Part shown: positions 9,310 through 17,658 of the stretch, piece by piece | How positions within the stretch are numbered: position 1 is the first letter of the stretch | Layout of the letters: each line of letters opens with the position of its first letter | Source of the DNA: Acidobacteriaceae bacterium | Lineage (GTDB): Bacteria; Acidobacteriota; Terriglobia; Terriglobales; Acidobacteriaceae | NCBI GenBank assembly: GCA_030041305.1 | Contig: JASHOC010000165.1 | Location: forward strand, 1-64,000 | DNA length: 64,000 nt | Direction of reading: 5' to 3' | Made by a program: the position numbers and the translations under genes | The notes under the pieces: model-generated | Database searches by the model: none | Seen by the model: only the letters and a program-made list of their open reading frames with translations | Told to the model about the DNA's origin: nothing

Positions 9310-11517
9310 ATGAGCTCTTCCCCGGGAACACCCGTTCCCCCTTCTCCACAACCGGCGCTGGAGCTGATCTCTCTGGCCAAGATGTCACCCGAACAGGCGC
9401 GGCAGAATTTGCGCGCGCTTTTGCTCGCCAACCCCAACTATTTTGGCAACATTACCGGAAGCTCGTTTAAGGCCGTCCTGAACATCGAGGGAAACACCGA
9501 TTACGAGAGTATTGGATGCGTGGGTTATAACCCGCAGCTGCAACAGCTCCGGGCCACGATCGACATCAAGCAGACCAGCGGCTATTCCGGAGGTGTATGC
9601 ACCAGCGGCTCGGAAGAGTACGTGCGGTTTTATTTGTCGTATGACGGCGGCTCGACCTGGCAGGATCAGGGATTGCGCGCGGTGAACGTGTTCGACGTCC
9701 CCGGGCCCAAGCCGCTGGATTTCGCGGTGAATTTGCCTATCAGCCCGACCGAAGAGTTTTGTTTCACGCAGAACCTGCCTACAGTGCGCGCGATTCTGTC
9801 ATGGAATACGCCGCCTCCGCCGACTACGCCGGCCTGGACGCCGGTGTGGGGCAATGTGGTCGATGCGCGCATTCAGATTGAGGGCTTCGAAATCATCATT
9901 TTGGAAACGCTGCTGGCCGACGCCAAAGTGCAGTTACCCGAGGAAATTGCACAGGCGATCAATTTGAATCAGCCGATACACGCGGCGGCTCCGCAGCCGA
10001 TGAACGCGACAGATTTGCATCAGTTGTACAGCAGCACGAAGGTAGCGCCGCAGCGGTATCTGTCGGGCTTGCTGGCCGCTTCTACCGGGGCCTCGGTCTT
10101 TGCGAACCAGCTGGCGGCCCGGCCGGCCGCGACTTCCGCGCTTGCCGCGACGGCCAAGGCTGCGCCCGCGGCCTCCTTCGGCGGGATTACGGACATCGAC
10201 CTGAATGCCGTGGTGGAAGCCTGGCTGAACACCAACGGCGACACCTCCTATGAGCAGATGGAGTGCGTGGGCCTGGACCCAAACGCCAGCCAGTTAGCCG
10301 GCGTGCTCGAAATCAAACAGGGCAGCGGCTATGGCGGAGGGCCGTGCACGGCTGGAAGCACAGAGTTTGTGGCGTTCTGGGTAGATTGGGGATCGGGCTG
10401 GGAATATGCGGGCACAACGTCAGTAGGCGTACATGACTTCAGCTCGATCCCGGCCGGCGGATTGCAGTACAACGTTTTTCTGCCGGTGAATCTTCTCGCG
10501 CATCAACAGCCGTGCGCAAAAGGCCCGCAAACGGCCAAAGTGCGCGCGGTGCTCTCATGGAACACGCCGCCGTCGACCACCAATCCCAACGCCCCGGTGG
10601 TTTGGGGCAACAGCGTGGATGGACTGATCCTGATCCCGCCCGGCCAGGCCATTGGCGAGGGCCAGCAGGTTCCGTTCCTGAGCGCAGTGGGTGACGTGGA
10701 CACGACGCTGATTGGCGGGGACGGCCTGATCACGAGCGCGACGACGATCACCACCGGAGCATATTACGCGGATGCTCCCTTCGGTGGAAGGATTACGCTG
10801 GCGGGGCAGATCTCGAACCCGGCGCCGGGCATGCTGTATCGCATCATGAAGGCGCCGCACGGGTCATCGGCTTTTGCGCCCGTGGTGAATGAGCCTGCCG
10901 GACTCACGCTGACCCTGAACGTGTTCAGCGGCGGGGTGTGGACGGAGAGCGAGCAGACGTTCCACGCCAATGCGGAGGGCTATTACCCGTACCAGGACTA
11001 CTCGCCGGACCACACCGTGGTGGGACATTTGCTGGGGGTGTGGTACTCCACGGTGGCCGACACCGGCTACGCCTACGACGTGCGCGTGGATTTGTACAAT
11101 GCGCCGAATCCCGATATCGAGAGCAACGTGGTGACGGTGCTGGTGAACAACGCGACGCCGGTGGCCACGCTGACGCCGACCTTTGGCGAATGCGGAAAGG
11201 TGGCGCCGGGCGACACGATCACGGGGACGTTTACGGCGACGGCCACGGATTTTGGCTCCTTCGGGTTTACCATCCTGCCTCCAGGACCCGCGAACGGCGT
11301 ACTGCCGTCGCCGGCTTCCGGAGTCTCGAACGAACTCGGAGGGACGATTTCCGATCCGGGCGTGACCAGCGAAGCATTCACGCTCAACACCACGGGCATG
11401 GATCCTTGCGGCTACTCCCTGACTGTCGGGGTGTGGGACCGCACTAACGTCAACAGCGGCGAAACCAGCAATTACAACCAGGCGTCGGCCGGCTTCTGCC
11501 TGCAAACGGGAAGTTAG
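9310..11517 (+). CDS. Uncharacterised protein with an internally duplicated ~140-150 aa domain
   Basis: Two homologous blocks: FKAVLNIEGNTDYESIGCVGYNPQLQQLRATIDIKQTSGYSGGVCTSGSEEYVRFYLSYDGG...VRAILSWNTPPPP...VWGNVVDARIQI and LNAVVEAWLNTNGDTSYEQMECVGLDPNASQLAGVLEIKQGSGYGGGPCTAGSTEFVAFWVDWGSG...VRAVLSWNTPPS...VWGNSVDGLILI. Confidence 0.85.
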   Translation: MSSSPGTPVPPSPQPALELISLAKMSPEQARQNLRALLLANPNYFGNITGSSFKAVLNIEGNTDYESIGCVGYNPQLQQLRATIDIKQTSGYSGGVCTSGSEEYVRFYLSYDGGSTWQDQGLRAVNVFDVPGPKPLDFAVNLPISPTEEFCFTQNLPTVRAILSWNTPPPPTTPAWTPVWGNVVDARIQIEGFEIIILETLLADAKVQLPEEIAQAINLNQPIHAAAPQPMNATDLHQLYSSTKVAPQRYLSGLLAASTGASVFANQLAARPAATSALAATAKAAPAASFGGITDIDLNAVVEAWLNTNGDTSYEQMECVGLDPNASQLAGVLEIKQGSGYGGGPCTAGSTEFVAFWVDWGSGWEYAGTTSVGVHDFSSIPAGGLQYNVFLPVNLLAHQQPCAKGPQTAKVRAVLSWNTPPSTTNPNAPVVWGNSVDGLILIPPGQAIGEGQQVPFLSAVGDVDTTLIGGDGLITSATTITTGAYYADAPFGGRITLAGQISNPAPGMLYRIMKAPHGSSAFAPVVNEPAGLTLTLNVFSGGVWTESEQTFHANAEGYYPYQDYSPDHTVVGHLLGVWYSTVADTGYAYDVRVDLYNAPNPDIESNVVTVLVNNATPVATLTPTFGECGKVAPGDTITGTFTATATDFGSFGFTILPPGPANGVLPSPASGVSNELGGTISDPGVTSEAFTLNTTGMDPCGYSLTVGVWDRTNVNSGETSNYNQASAGFCLQTGS

Positions 11518-11630
11518 AGCAGTTCCAGAGTTCATGTGCATTTTCCGAGATCGTGCAAGGTGGCTTTTTCTTAAGAAAAAGCCACTTGGCCTCCACGGCT
11601 CCGAGACGTAGCAACTCTGGAACTGCTGTA
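11515..11630 (+). repeat. Family C palindromic TA-flanked element
   Basis: TAGA GCAGTTCCAGAGTT...AACTCTGGAACTGC TGTA 14-bp outer stem; inner GTGGCTTTTTC TTAA GAAAAAGCCAC hairpin; same layout as family A. Confidence 0.85.
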
Positions 11631-11727
11631 ACCGGCTTCCCCCAAAAAGAGCGGACGGAGTTCCTTGTTCCCCTGTATCCCCTCGAGGACCTCTGCCCGC
11701 GCCACCCAACCGCCTAGACGGAGCGCG

Positions 11728-12126
11728 ATGGACGGCTACGGCCCAATATGGCGATTCGTTCTTTCCGCGCTGGCGGTCTGGCGGGTGACTCACCTCCTTG
11801 CCGAGGAGGACGGCCCATGGGATTTGGTGGCGCGTGTGCGTGGAGCACTGGGCGACGGCTTTTGGGGGCGTTTGATGGACTGTTTTTATTGTCTTAGCCT
11901 TTGGATTTCTCTCGCGATTTCCATCTGGCTGGCAAGCGGCTGGATAGGAATCCTTCTCCACTGGCAGGCCCTTTCGGGCGCGGCCTGCTTGTTGGAGAAG
12001 GCGACTAACAGAGCAAAAGGCGAAACGGGATCTGGAGAGATGGCCGCAGCGCAAATTGCGGCTCTCGAGATCGCAGATGACCGGGGAGACACACCATGTG
12101 TTGTGGTCAAAAGAGAAGCGCGATGA
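11728..12126 (+). CDS. DUF1360-like small membrane protein
   Basis: MDGYGPIWRFVLSALAVWRVTHLLAEEDGPWDLVARVRGALGDGFWGRLMDCFYCLSLWISLAISIWLASGW; conserved W-R-x-T-x-L and C-x2-C-x2-W pattern. Confidence 0.7.
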   Translation: MDGYGPIWRFVLSALAVWRVTHLLAEEDGPWDLVARVRGALGDGFWGRLMDCFYCLSLWISLAISIWLASGWIGILLHWQALSGAACLLEKATNRAKGETGSGEMAAAQIAALEIADDRGDTPCVVVKREAR

Positions 12127-12317
12127 AGGCGAACGGCGCTCCCCACCCAACGGCAATCAAGCTGCTCTACCGCGGGCAAATTCCGATCGCCGTTCGTGGC
12201 TCGGTGACGGGCCAGGTTTACCAGTTTGCGACGCGCTACTCGGCGCAGCTGGTGAACCCGCTGGACGCAACCGCCATGACGCAAACGAGGTTGTTCAAAC
12301 AAATCCCATGGCGATAG
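12096..12317 (+). CDS. Small MCCGQ-type hypothetical protein
   Basis: MCCGQKRSAMKANGAPHPTAIKLLYRGQIPIAVRGSVTGQVYQFATRYSAQLVNPLDATAMTQTRLFKQIPWR; overlaps both flanking genes; an alternative start at 12123 makes an ATGA junction. Confidence 0.6.
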   Translation: MCCGQKRSAMKANGAPHPTAIKLLYRGQIPIAVRGSVTGQVYQFATRYSAQLVNPLDATAMTQTRLFKQIPWR

Positions 12318-13045
12318 ATCACCCATCCCCCCACAGCCACGGGGAGCACGGCAACGGCGCCGAACGGCGGATGCGTCCCCCGGCGTGCGGATACACGCAC
12401 GGGTTTGCGTCGCAAAACCCGATGGTATACTTGCGTCCTGGTGAAATTGCGGGGCGCGTTTTGCGATTCCAAGCCTTTGATGCGGATTACGTCGCGAATC
12501 TCTGCGCCGGAGACGTGCGCACGCAGGAGCACTTTGCCAGCTACTTCACGGAGTTGCTGCATCTCAAGCTTCGTTCGCGGCTCAAGTCTCCGCAAGCCAT
12601 CGAGGACGTGCGTCAGGAGACCTTCGCACGCGTATTGGCGTCGCTGCGCAAGGAGGGGACGATCCAACGGCCGGAGCGGCTGGGCGCCTTCGTCAATGCG
12701 GTTTGCAACAACGTTTTGTTTGAACATTACCGCGCTTCGGCGCGCAGCCAGTCCCTGGACGGGGAAGGCCAGCCGGAGTTGCCGGCGGCGGACGCGGATA
12801 TTTTGGCCGCTCTAACCACCAAGCAGCTGCAGAGCAAAATTCGGGAGGTTCTGCTGCAGATGCCCAGCCGCGATCGGGACCTGCTGCAAGCCGTGTTTCT
12901 GGAGGAACGGGACCGGGACGAAGTTTGCCGCGAATTCGGCGTGGACCGGGAATACCTGCGCGTCCTGCTGTTCCGGGCGAAACAAGAGTTCAAGAACGAA
13001 TATCTGAAACGGCTGGGCGCGGGCGCATATGCGGGAAGGAGTTGA
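12308..13045 (+). CDS. RNA polymerase sigma-70 family (ECF-type) sigma factor
   Basis: LKSPQAIEDVRQETFARVLASLRKEGTIQRPERLGAFVNAVCNNVLFEHYR (region 2) and LLQMPSRDRDLLQAVFLEERDRDEVCREFGVDREYLRVLLFRAKQEFKNEY (region 4). Confidence 0.9.
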   Translation: MAIDHPSPHSHGEHGNGAERRMRPPACGYTHGFASQNPMVYLRPGEIAGRVLRFQAFDADYVANLCAGDVRTQEHFASYFTELLHLKLRSRLKSPQAIEDVRQETFARVLASLRKEGTIQRPERLGAFVNAVCNNVLFEHYRASARSQSLDGEGQPELPAADADILAALTTKQLQSKIREVLLQMPSRDRDLLQAVFLEERDRDEVCREFGVDREYLRVLLFRAKQEFKNEYLKRLGAGAYAGRS

Positions 13046-13103
13046 AACGACCGGGCAGGCAAATTCACCATTTCAATAGGTGCAACCACCGGGGATGGAT
13101 GCC

Positions 13104-13787
13104 ATGAATCATAACGAAGCCAAAGAACAAATGGCGGTGGAACGGTACCTGTTGGATGAGCTCACGCCGGAACTCCGCGAGTCCTTTGAAGAGCACTATT
13201 TTGACTGTCCGGAGTGCGCCCTCGATTTGCGCATCGGGGCGGCGCTGGTGGACGAAGCAAAAGCTTTGCCGCGGGAAGCGCCTTCAGCCGCGGCCGCGCC
13301 GCCAACCACGCCGGGCCCCGAGGCCAGGAAGCCAAAGGTGCTTCTGTGGTGGCGGCCGGTTTTCGCCGCACCGGCCTTCGCGTTGTTGGTAGGTGTGATT
13401 GCGTACCAGAACCTGGCCACCTTGCCGGCGCTGCGAGAAGAAGCGGCGCAGCCAAGGCTTCTGCCCTGGACGCTGCTGCATGCGGAAACCAGGGGTGGCG
13501 GACCCCTGGTGGTGCAGGCCGATCGCACCCAAGGCGCAGTGCTGCTGATCGATCTTCCCCAGGACTCGGCCGATACATCTTATGCCTTCGATCTGTACAA
13601 TGCCCATGGCAAACGGATCTGGACGGAAACGGCAGAAACCCTGGGCGAGGGACGGACGGTTTCCATCCTGATTCCCGGCCCCGCGCTCGAGGAGGGGTCG
13701 GATATGCTGGCCATCTCCGGCATTGCCGCCAACGGGGAGCGGACGGAAATCGACCGGCGGAGTCTCGACATCCACTTTGCGAAATAG
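13104..13787 (+). CDS. Anti-sigma factor with putative zinc-finger (HxxxCxxC) and one TM helix
   Basis: MNHNEAKEQMAVERYLLDELTPELRESFEEHYFDCPECALDLRIGAALVDEAKAL; TM-like PVFAAPAFALLVGVIAYQNLA; immediately after the sigma gene. Confidence 0.82.
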   Translation: MNHNEAKEQMAVERYLLDELTPELRESFEEHYFDCPECALDLRIGAALVDEAKALPREAPSAAAAPPTTPGPEARKPKVLLWWRPVFAAPAFALLVGVIAYQNLATLPALREEAAQPRLLPWTLLHAETRGGGPLVVQADRTQGAVLLIDLPQDSADTSYAFDLYNAHGKRIWTETAETLGEGRTVSILIPGPALEEGSDMLAISGIAANGERTEIDRRSLDIHFAK

Positions 13788-13823
13788 AATCATTCCAGCT
13801 TTTTGAAAGAGGGTGTGCACCCG

Positions 13824-14663
13824 ATGCCAGAAGAAACCGAGAGGGAACATTTTTATTACGCAGAGGCCAGCGCGCTTGCCGGCGAATTGCGGCTGCCGCT
13901 GGTCCAGGAGATCAAGCCCCAACTGTACGCCAAGCTGCCCGAGCGCGGTGGTTATTTGTCGCATCGCGCCTGCGAGTACCAGCTGGAGGGAGTCATTTCC
14001 TTTCGGTCAGCATACACGCAGGTAGCCGGCAACCGCGACCTCAAGCCCGGCCACGGTTGGAGCACGCTGGCGACCTCGTCGATCGAAGACCTGAATGTGC
14101 TGGATGTGGTGACGGCGGACCGGGTGGTGGGGCAGCTCTCCACGGAGCACCCGCTGGTGGGCTATGTGCCCAAGGTCACCTTTCTCGGAACCCGGTTTGA
14201 GAACTTGCGCATCGCCGGACATCCGGTAAAGCTGGATTTGGACCCCAATCTTTTGGGCGAAAAGCTGGAAAACGATGCGGGGTATGGAAGCCACCCGGGC
14301 TTTCTTGAGCGGCTCGCCAGTCAATTTGAACGGATCGGCGCAAATTCCGGTCTTCCGGGAGAAGTATCCGAGCGCTATAATCGACTCCCGTCCAGCACCG
14401 ATGCCCCGGAGTCGATCGAATGCTCATTGGTGAACCAAGCGGAGGGTTCTTTTCCCGGGCGATGCTTTGGCCACGTGATCGACGTGCCGGATTTCGGGAG
14501 AATCTACCTCGCCACTTTGCGTTTGGAGCAGTCGGACTTCCAAAATGGAGTCCCAAAGCGGACGCTGATCAATCTGACGATGATCGAGTTGAAGCTGGGC
14601 TGCGTGGCGAACGGATCGGTCGGAATCGGCAACCCGATCGTCAACGGGCATACAAAGCCGTAG
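13824..14663 (+). CDS. Conserved hypothetical protein of the sigma/CHAT cluster
   Basis: Long high-quality ORF between anti-sigma and CHAT genes, same strand: MPEETEREHFYYAEASALAGELRLPLVQEIKPQLYAKLPERGGYLSHRACEYQLEGVISFRSAYTQVAGNRDLKPGHGWSTLATSSIEDLNVLDVVTADRVV. Confidence 0.75.
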   Translation: MPEETEREHFYYAEASALAGELRLPLVQEIKPQLYAKLPERGGYLSHRACEYQLEGVISFRSAYTQVAGNRDLKPGHGWSTLATSSIEDLNVLDVVTADRVVGQLSTEHPLVGYVPKVTFLGTRFENLRIAGHPVKLDLDPNLLGEKLENDAGYGSHPGFLERLASQFERIGANSGLPGEVSERYNRLPSSTDAPESIECSLVNQAEGSFPGRCFGHVIDVPDFGRIYLATLRLEQSDFQNGVPKRTLINLTMIELKLGCVANGSVGIGNPIVNGHTKP

Positions 14664-17122
14664 CCTGGCTGGCTGCGGCATGCGTTGCGCTTGTCCCCCT
14701 GCGCGGCGATCGTGCGCCTTCCGCCGCGGCCGATTTCGCCCGGACCTACTTGCTGTTTCAACATGGACAACTGGAGACCAGCCAGAATCTGGCCGCAGGG
14801 TTCGTGAAACGGTTTGGGAGGGCCAGCCCGGAGTGGGCGGCCAGGTTCAGAATCCTCGAGGCGGAATCGGCCGCCTGGCGGGGATTCGACCCGGTGGTGC
14901 TGGCGACGCTTTCCGACCTCTTTCCTGCTCTCGACAATCCTGAGATCCAGATCCGGCGGCTCTCACTTTTGGCCCAGGCGCATGCGCACCTGCATCAGTT
15001 CGACCAGGCCGACGGCGAATTGCGGCAGGCGCTGGACATGTGCTCGGCGCTCAATGCGGCCGAGTGCAGCAAAGCGTTTGAAGCGCAGGCGGGCCTGGCC
15101 ATCGAGCGGGGAAACTATGGGCAAGCCTTCGGCTCCTATGCGCAGAGTTTGACGGTGGCCCGCCAGTTCGGGCAGCCTTTCGACGAAGCGGAAGCGCTGA
15201 TGAACCTGGCGGTGGCCTGCATGCTGGAAGAGCGCTTCGACGAGGCCATCGACTGGCTGCGCGCCTCCAATCTCGTGGCGGAGACGCTGGACGCGGAAGA
15301 CATTCTTCTGAACAACACCGGCAATCTGGGTTGGGCGTATTACCGGCTGGGCGACCGGGTGAAGGCGCTGGGATTGTACGAGGACGCCGAGAAGCGCGCT
15401 ATGGCGCTGGGCGATATCGATGGCGCGATTACCTGGATCACCACCGCGGAATATGTGTACCAGGATTCGCACGACCTGGCGCAGGCGATGAGCTCGTACC
15501 GCGAAGCGCTCAAGCTGGCTTGGACCATCATGAATGAAGACGACATTGTCAACTCGCTGGAGGCCCTGGCGCATGTCTCGGTGGAAGAGGGCAAGCTGAA
15601 CGAAGCCGACGAGTATCTGCGGCAAATTGGCCCTTTGATGCGCGAGAATCCCAATCGTCTTGACGTGCTGGACGTGATGCTGGCGCAGGGGAGAATCGTG
15701 GCGGCGCGGGGCCAGGATGCGCAGGCGGAATCGCTGTTCCGGACGGTGGAAGGCGACCCGGCGAGCCAGACTTCGATGCGCCTGGGAGCGCAACACGAGC
15801 TGGCCAAGCTCTACGAATCCGAGGGCCGCGGCGGTGAGGCGGAACAAATGTACCGGGCTACGCTGACCACCTTCGAGTCGGCGCGGGCGCAGCTCAAAAA
15901 CGAAGACTCCCGGCTGCCGTTTTTGGCCAACGCCGCGGAGATTTACGACGATTACATTGGATTCCTGGTGAAACAAGGCGAAACCGATGAAGCCCTGAAG
16001 GCAGCCGACCAAAGCCGCGCGCGAACCCTGGCGCAGGGGCTGGGGCTGGCGTCGAACAACCAGGCGTTCAAGCCCGCGGTCCTTCACCCGGCGGAGATTG
16101 CGCGGAAAGCGGAGGCAACGCTGCTTTTCTATTGGCTGGGCGAGAAGCAGTCGTATCTTTGGGCGATTACTCCGGCAAAGACGGTTATGTTCCCGCTGCC
16201 GCCGCGGAGCCGAATTGAGCCGCGGGTCGAGCGGTATCGCAAGGCGTTGCTGGGACCGAACGATGCGCTCGATCCGGCCAATCGGGATGGAGTGGCTCTC
16301 TATCGCATGCTGATCGAGCCGGCGCGGAATCTGATCGCGCCGGAGGCGAAGGTCGTGGTCTTCTGCGATGGAGCGTTGAGCGAGCTCAATTTCGAGACCC
16401 TGATTGCGCCGGAGCCCAAGCCGCACTACTGGATTGAGGACGCGACGGTAATCTCCGCTCCGTCGCTCTACCTGCTTGCGGCGGCCAAGCCGCCGGCGGA
16501 GCCGGACCATACTCTGCTTTTGATCGGAGACGCGATTGCGCCGAACCAAGAGTTTCCCGTGCTGCCGAAAGCCAGCTTGGAGATGCGGGAGATCGAGCGG
16601 CACTTCGCGACGGAGAATGCGACCGTCTTTGCGCGTCAACGGGCGAATCCCCGGGCATATCTGGCCAGTTCACCCGGGCAGTACTCGTACATTCACTTCG
16701 TCGCCCATGGCGTGGCCAGCAGCACCGACCCGCTGGACTCGGCCATCATTCTTTCCCGCGCCAACCCGGGAGCGGATTCCTTCAAGCTCTATGCGCGGGA
16801 AATCATTCAGCATCCCATTCATGCGCGCCTGGTGACCATTGCGGCCTGCGATGGCAGCGGGGCGCGCTCCTATGCAGGGGAGGGATTGGTGGGGCTTTCC
16901 TGGGCGTTTTTGCGGGCGGGCGCCCACAATGTGATCGCCGCGTTATGGGAGGTGAGCGACGATTCGACTCCGCGCCTGATGGATGCGCTCTATCAGGGCC
17001 TCGCCGAGGGATTGTCTCCCAGCGCCGCGCTGCGCCGGGCAAAACTTGAGCTGCTGCGCGGGCAAGGCGCTTTTCGCAAGCCGTTTTTCTGGGCGCCGTT
17101 TCAGATTTACACCGGGCTATAG
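14420..17122 (+). CDS. TPR-repeat CHAT domain (caspase-like) protein
   Basis: TPR-like helical repeats, then CHAT: YSYIHFVAHGVASSTDPLDSAIILSR...HARLVTIAACDGSGARSYAGEGLVGLSWAFLRAGAHNVIAALWEVSDDSTPRLMDALYQGLAEG. Coordinates are the full ORF; true start is unclear and probably near 14600-14650. Confidence 0.88.
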   Translation: MLIGEPSGGFFSRAMLWPRDRRAGFRENLPRHFAFGAVGLPKWSPKADADQSDDDRVEAGLRGERIGRNRQPDRQRAYKAVAWLAAACVALVPLRGDRAPSAAADFARTYLLFQHGQLETSQNLAAGFVKRFGRASPEWAARFRILEAESAAWRGFDPVVLATLSDLFPALDNPEIQIRRLSLLAQAHAHLHQFDQADGELRQALDMCSALNAAECSKAFEAQAGLAIERGNYGQAFGSYAQSLTVARQFGQPFDEAEALMNLAVACMLEERFDEAIDWLRASNLVAETLDAEDILLNNTGNLGWAYYRLGDRVKALGLYEDAEKRAMALGDIDGAITWITTAEYVYQDSHDLAQAMSSYREALKLAWTIMNEDDIVNSLEALAHVSVEEGKLNEADEYLRQIGPLMRENPNRLDVLDVMLAQGRIVAARGQDAQAESLFRTVEGDPASQTSMRLGAQHELAKLYESEGRGGEAEQMYRATLTTFESARAQLKNEDSRLPFLANAAEIYDDYIGFLVKQGETDEALKAADQSRARTLAQGLGLASNNQAFKPAVLHPAEIARKAEATLLFYWLGEKQSYLWAITPAKTVMFPLPPRSRIEPRVERYRKALLGPNDALDPANRDGVALYRMLIEPARNLIAPEAKVVVFCDGALSELNFETLIAPEPKPHYWIEDATVISAPSLYLLAAAKPPAEPDHTLLLIGDAIAPNQEFPVLPKASLEMREIERHFATENATVFARQRANPRAYLASSPGQYSYIHFVAHGVASSTDPLDSAIILSRANPGADSFKLYAREIIQHPIHARLVTIAACDGSGARSYAGEGLVGLSWAFLRAGAHNVIAALWEVSDDSTPRLMDALYQGLAEGLSPSAALRRAKLELLRGQGAFRKPFFWAPFQIYTGL

Positions 17123-17161
17123 AGCGTTTGCCGAACATTCTGCTTCCAAAAAGAAAACCAG

Positions 17162-17501
17162 ATGGCCCTTTATCTGGCAATTGGCGAATATATAGAACCA
17201 GGACCCTTGTTGCCCCCGCAACAAATGGCGCACATGGTTGAGCAAGTGGTGCTGCCGAGTTTTGAGGCGATGGCGAAGCTTCAGGACGAAAAAAAAGATC
17301 GTGGCGGGCGGAGTTTACGCCGGGGAACGGAAGGGTTGCGTCATCCTGGACGTTGCTTCGAATGACGAGGTGAACCGGATACTGCTCGCTCTGCCCTTCT
17401 GGGGTTTGTTGCGTTGGACGGTGATTCCGATGGAGGGTTTCCGCGAGCGGGCGGCCGAAGAGCGGAAAGCCGTCGAGGCAATGAAACGCATGATGAAGTA
17501 G
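17162..17501 (+). pseudogene. Muconolactone-isomerase-like protein split by a +1 frameshift at an A8 run
   Basis: MALYLAIGEYIEPGPLLPPQQMAHMVEQVVLPSFEAMAKLQDEKK (frame of 17162) continues as KIVAGGVYAGERKGCVILDVASNDEVNRILLALPFWGLLRWTVIPMEGF (frame of 17238); frames meet at AAAAAAAA 17289-17296. Confidence 0.7.
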
Positions 17502-17658
17502 CCTTGACGGAAGTTGAAACCCTCGACAATGCTCTCTCAGCGGCCGAGCCCATGTTAATTCATCAACCTTTTCGGCATGGCGCCGCGATCTTTCAAAACT
17601 CAAGCCTCCCATGTCTTTTCACGCAGCCTGTGAAGCTATAACCTTTGGGCGGGATCGA

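Noticed and set aside
10864-12156. 430-aa - strand ORF spanning element C
   Set aside because: Runs antisense through a well-supported protein, the repeat and the DUF1360-like gene; no recognisable domain.
14963-16639. 558-aa - strand ORF opposite the CHAT gene
   Set aside because: Composition (R/L/Q/H rich) and overlap with the well-supported CHAT/TPR ORF indicate a spurious shadow frame; same reasoning for 3286-5499 (-), 1805-3271 (+), 61714-62913 (-) and similar ORFs.
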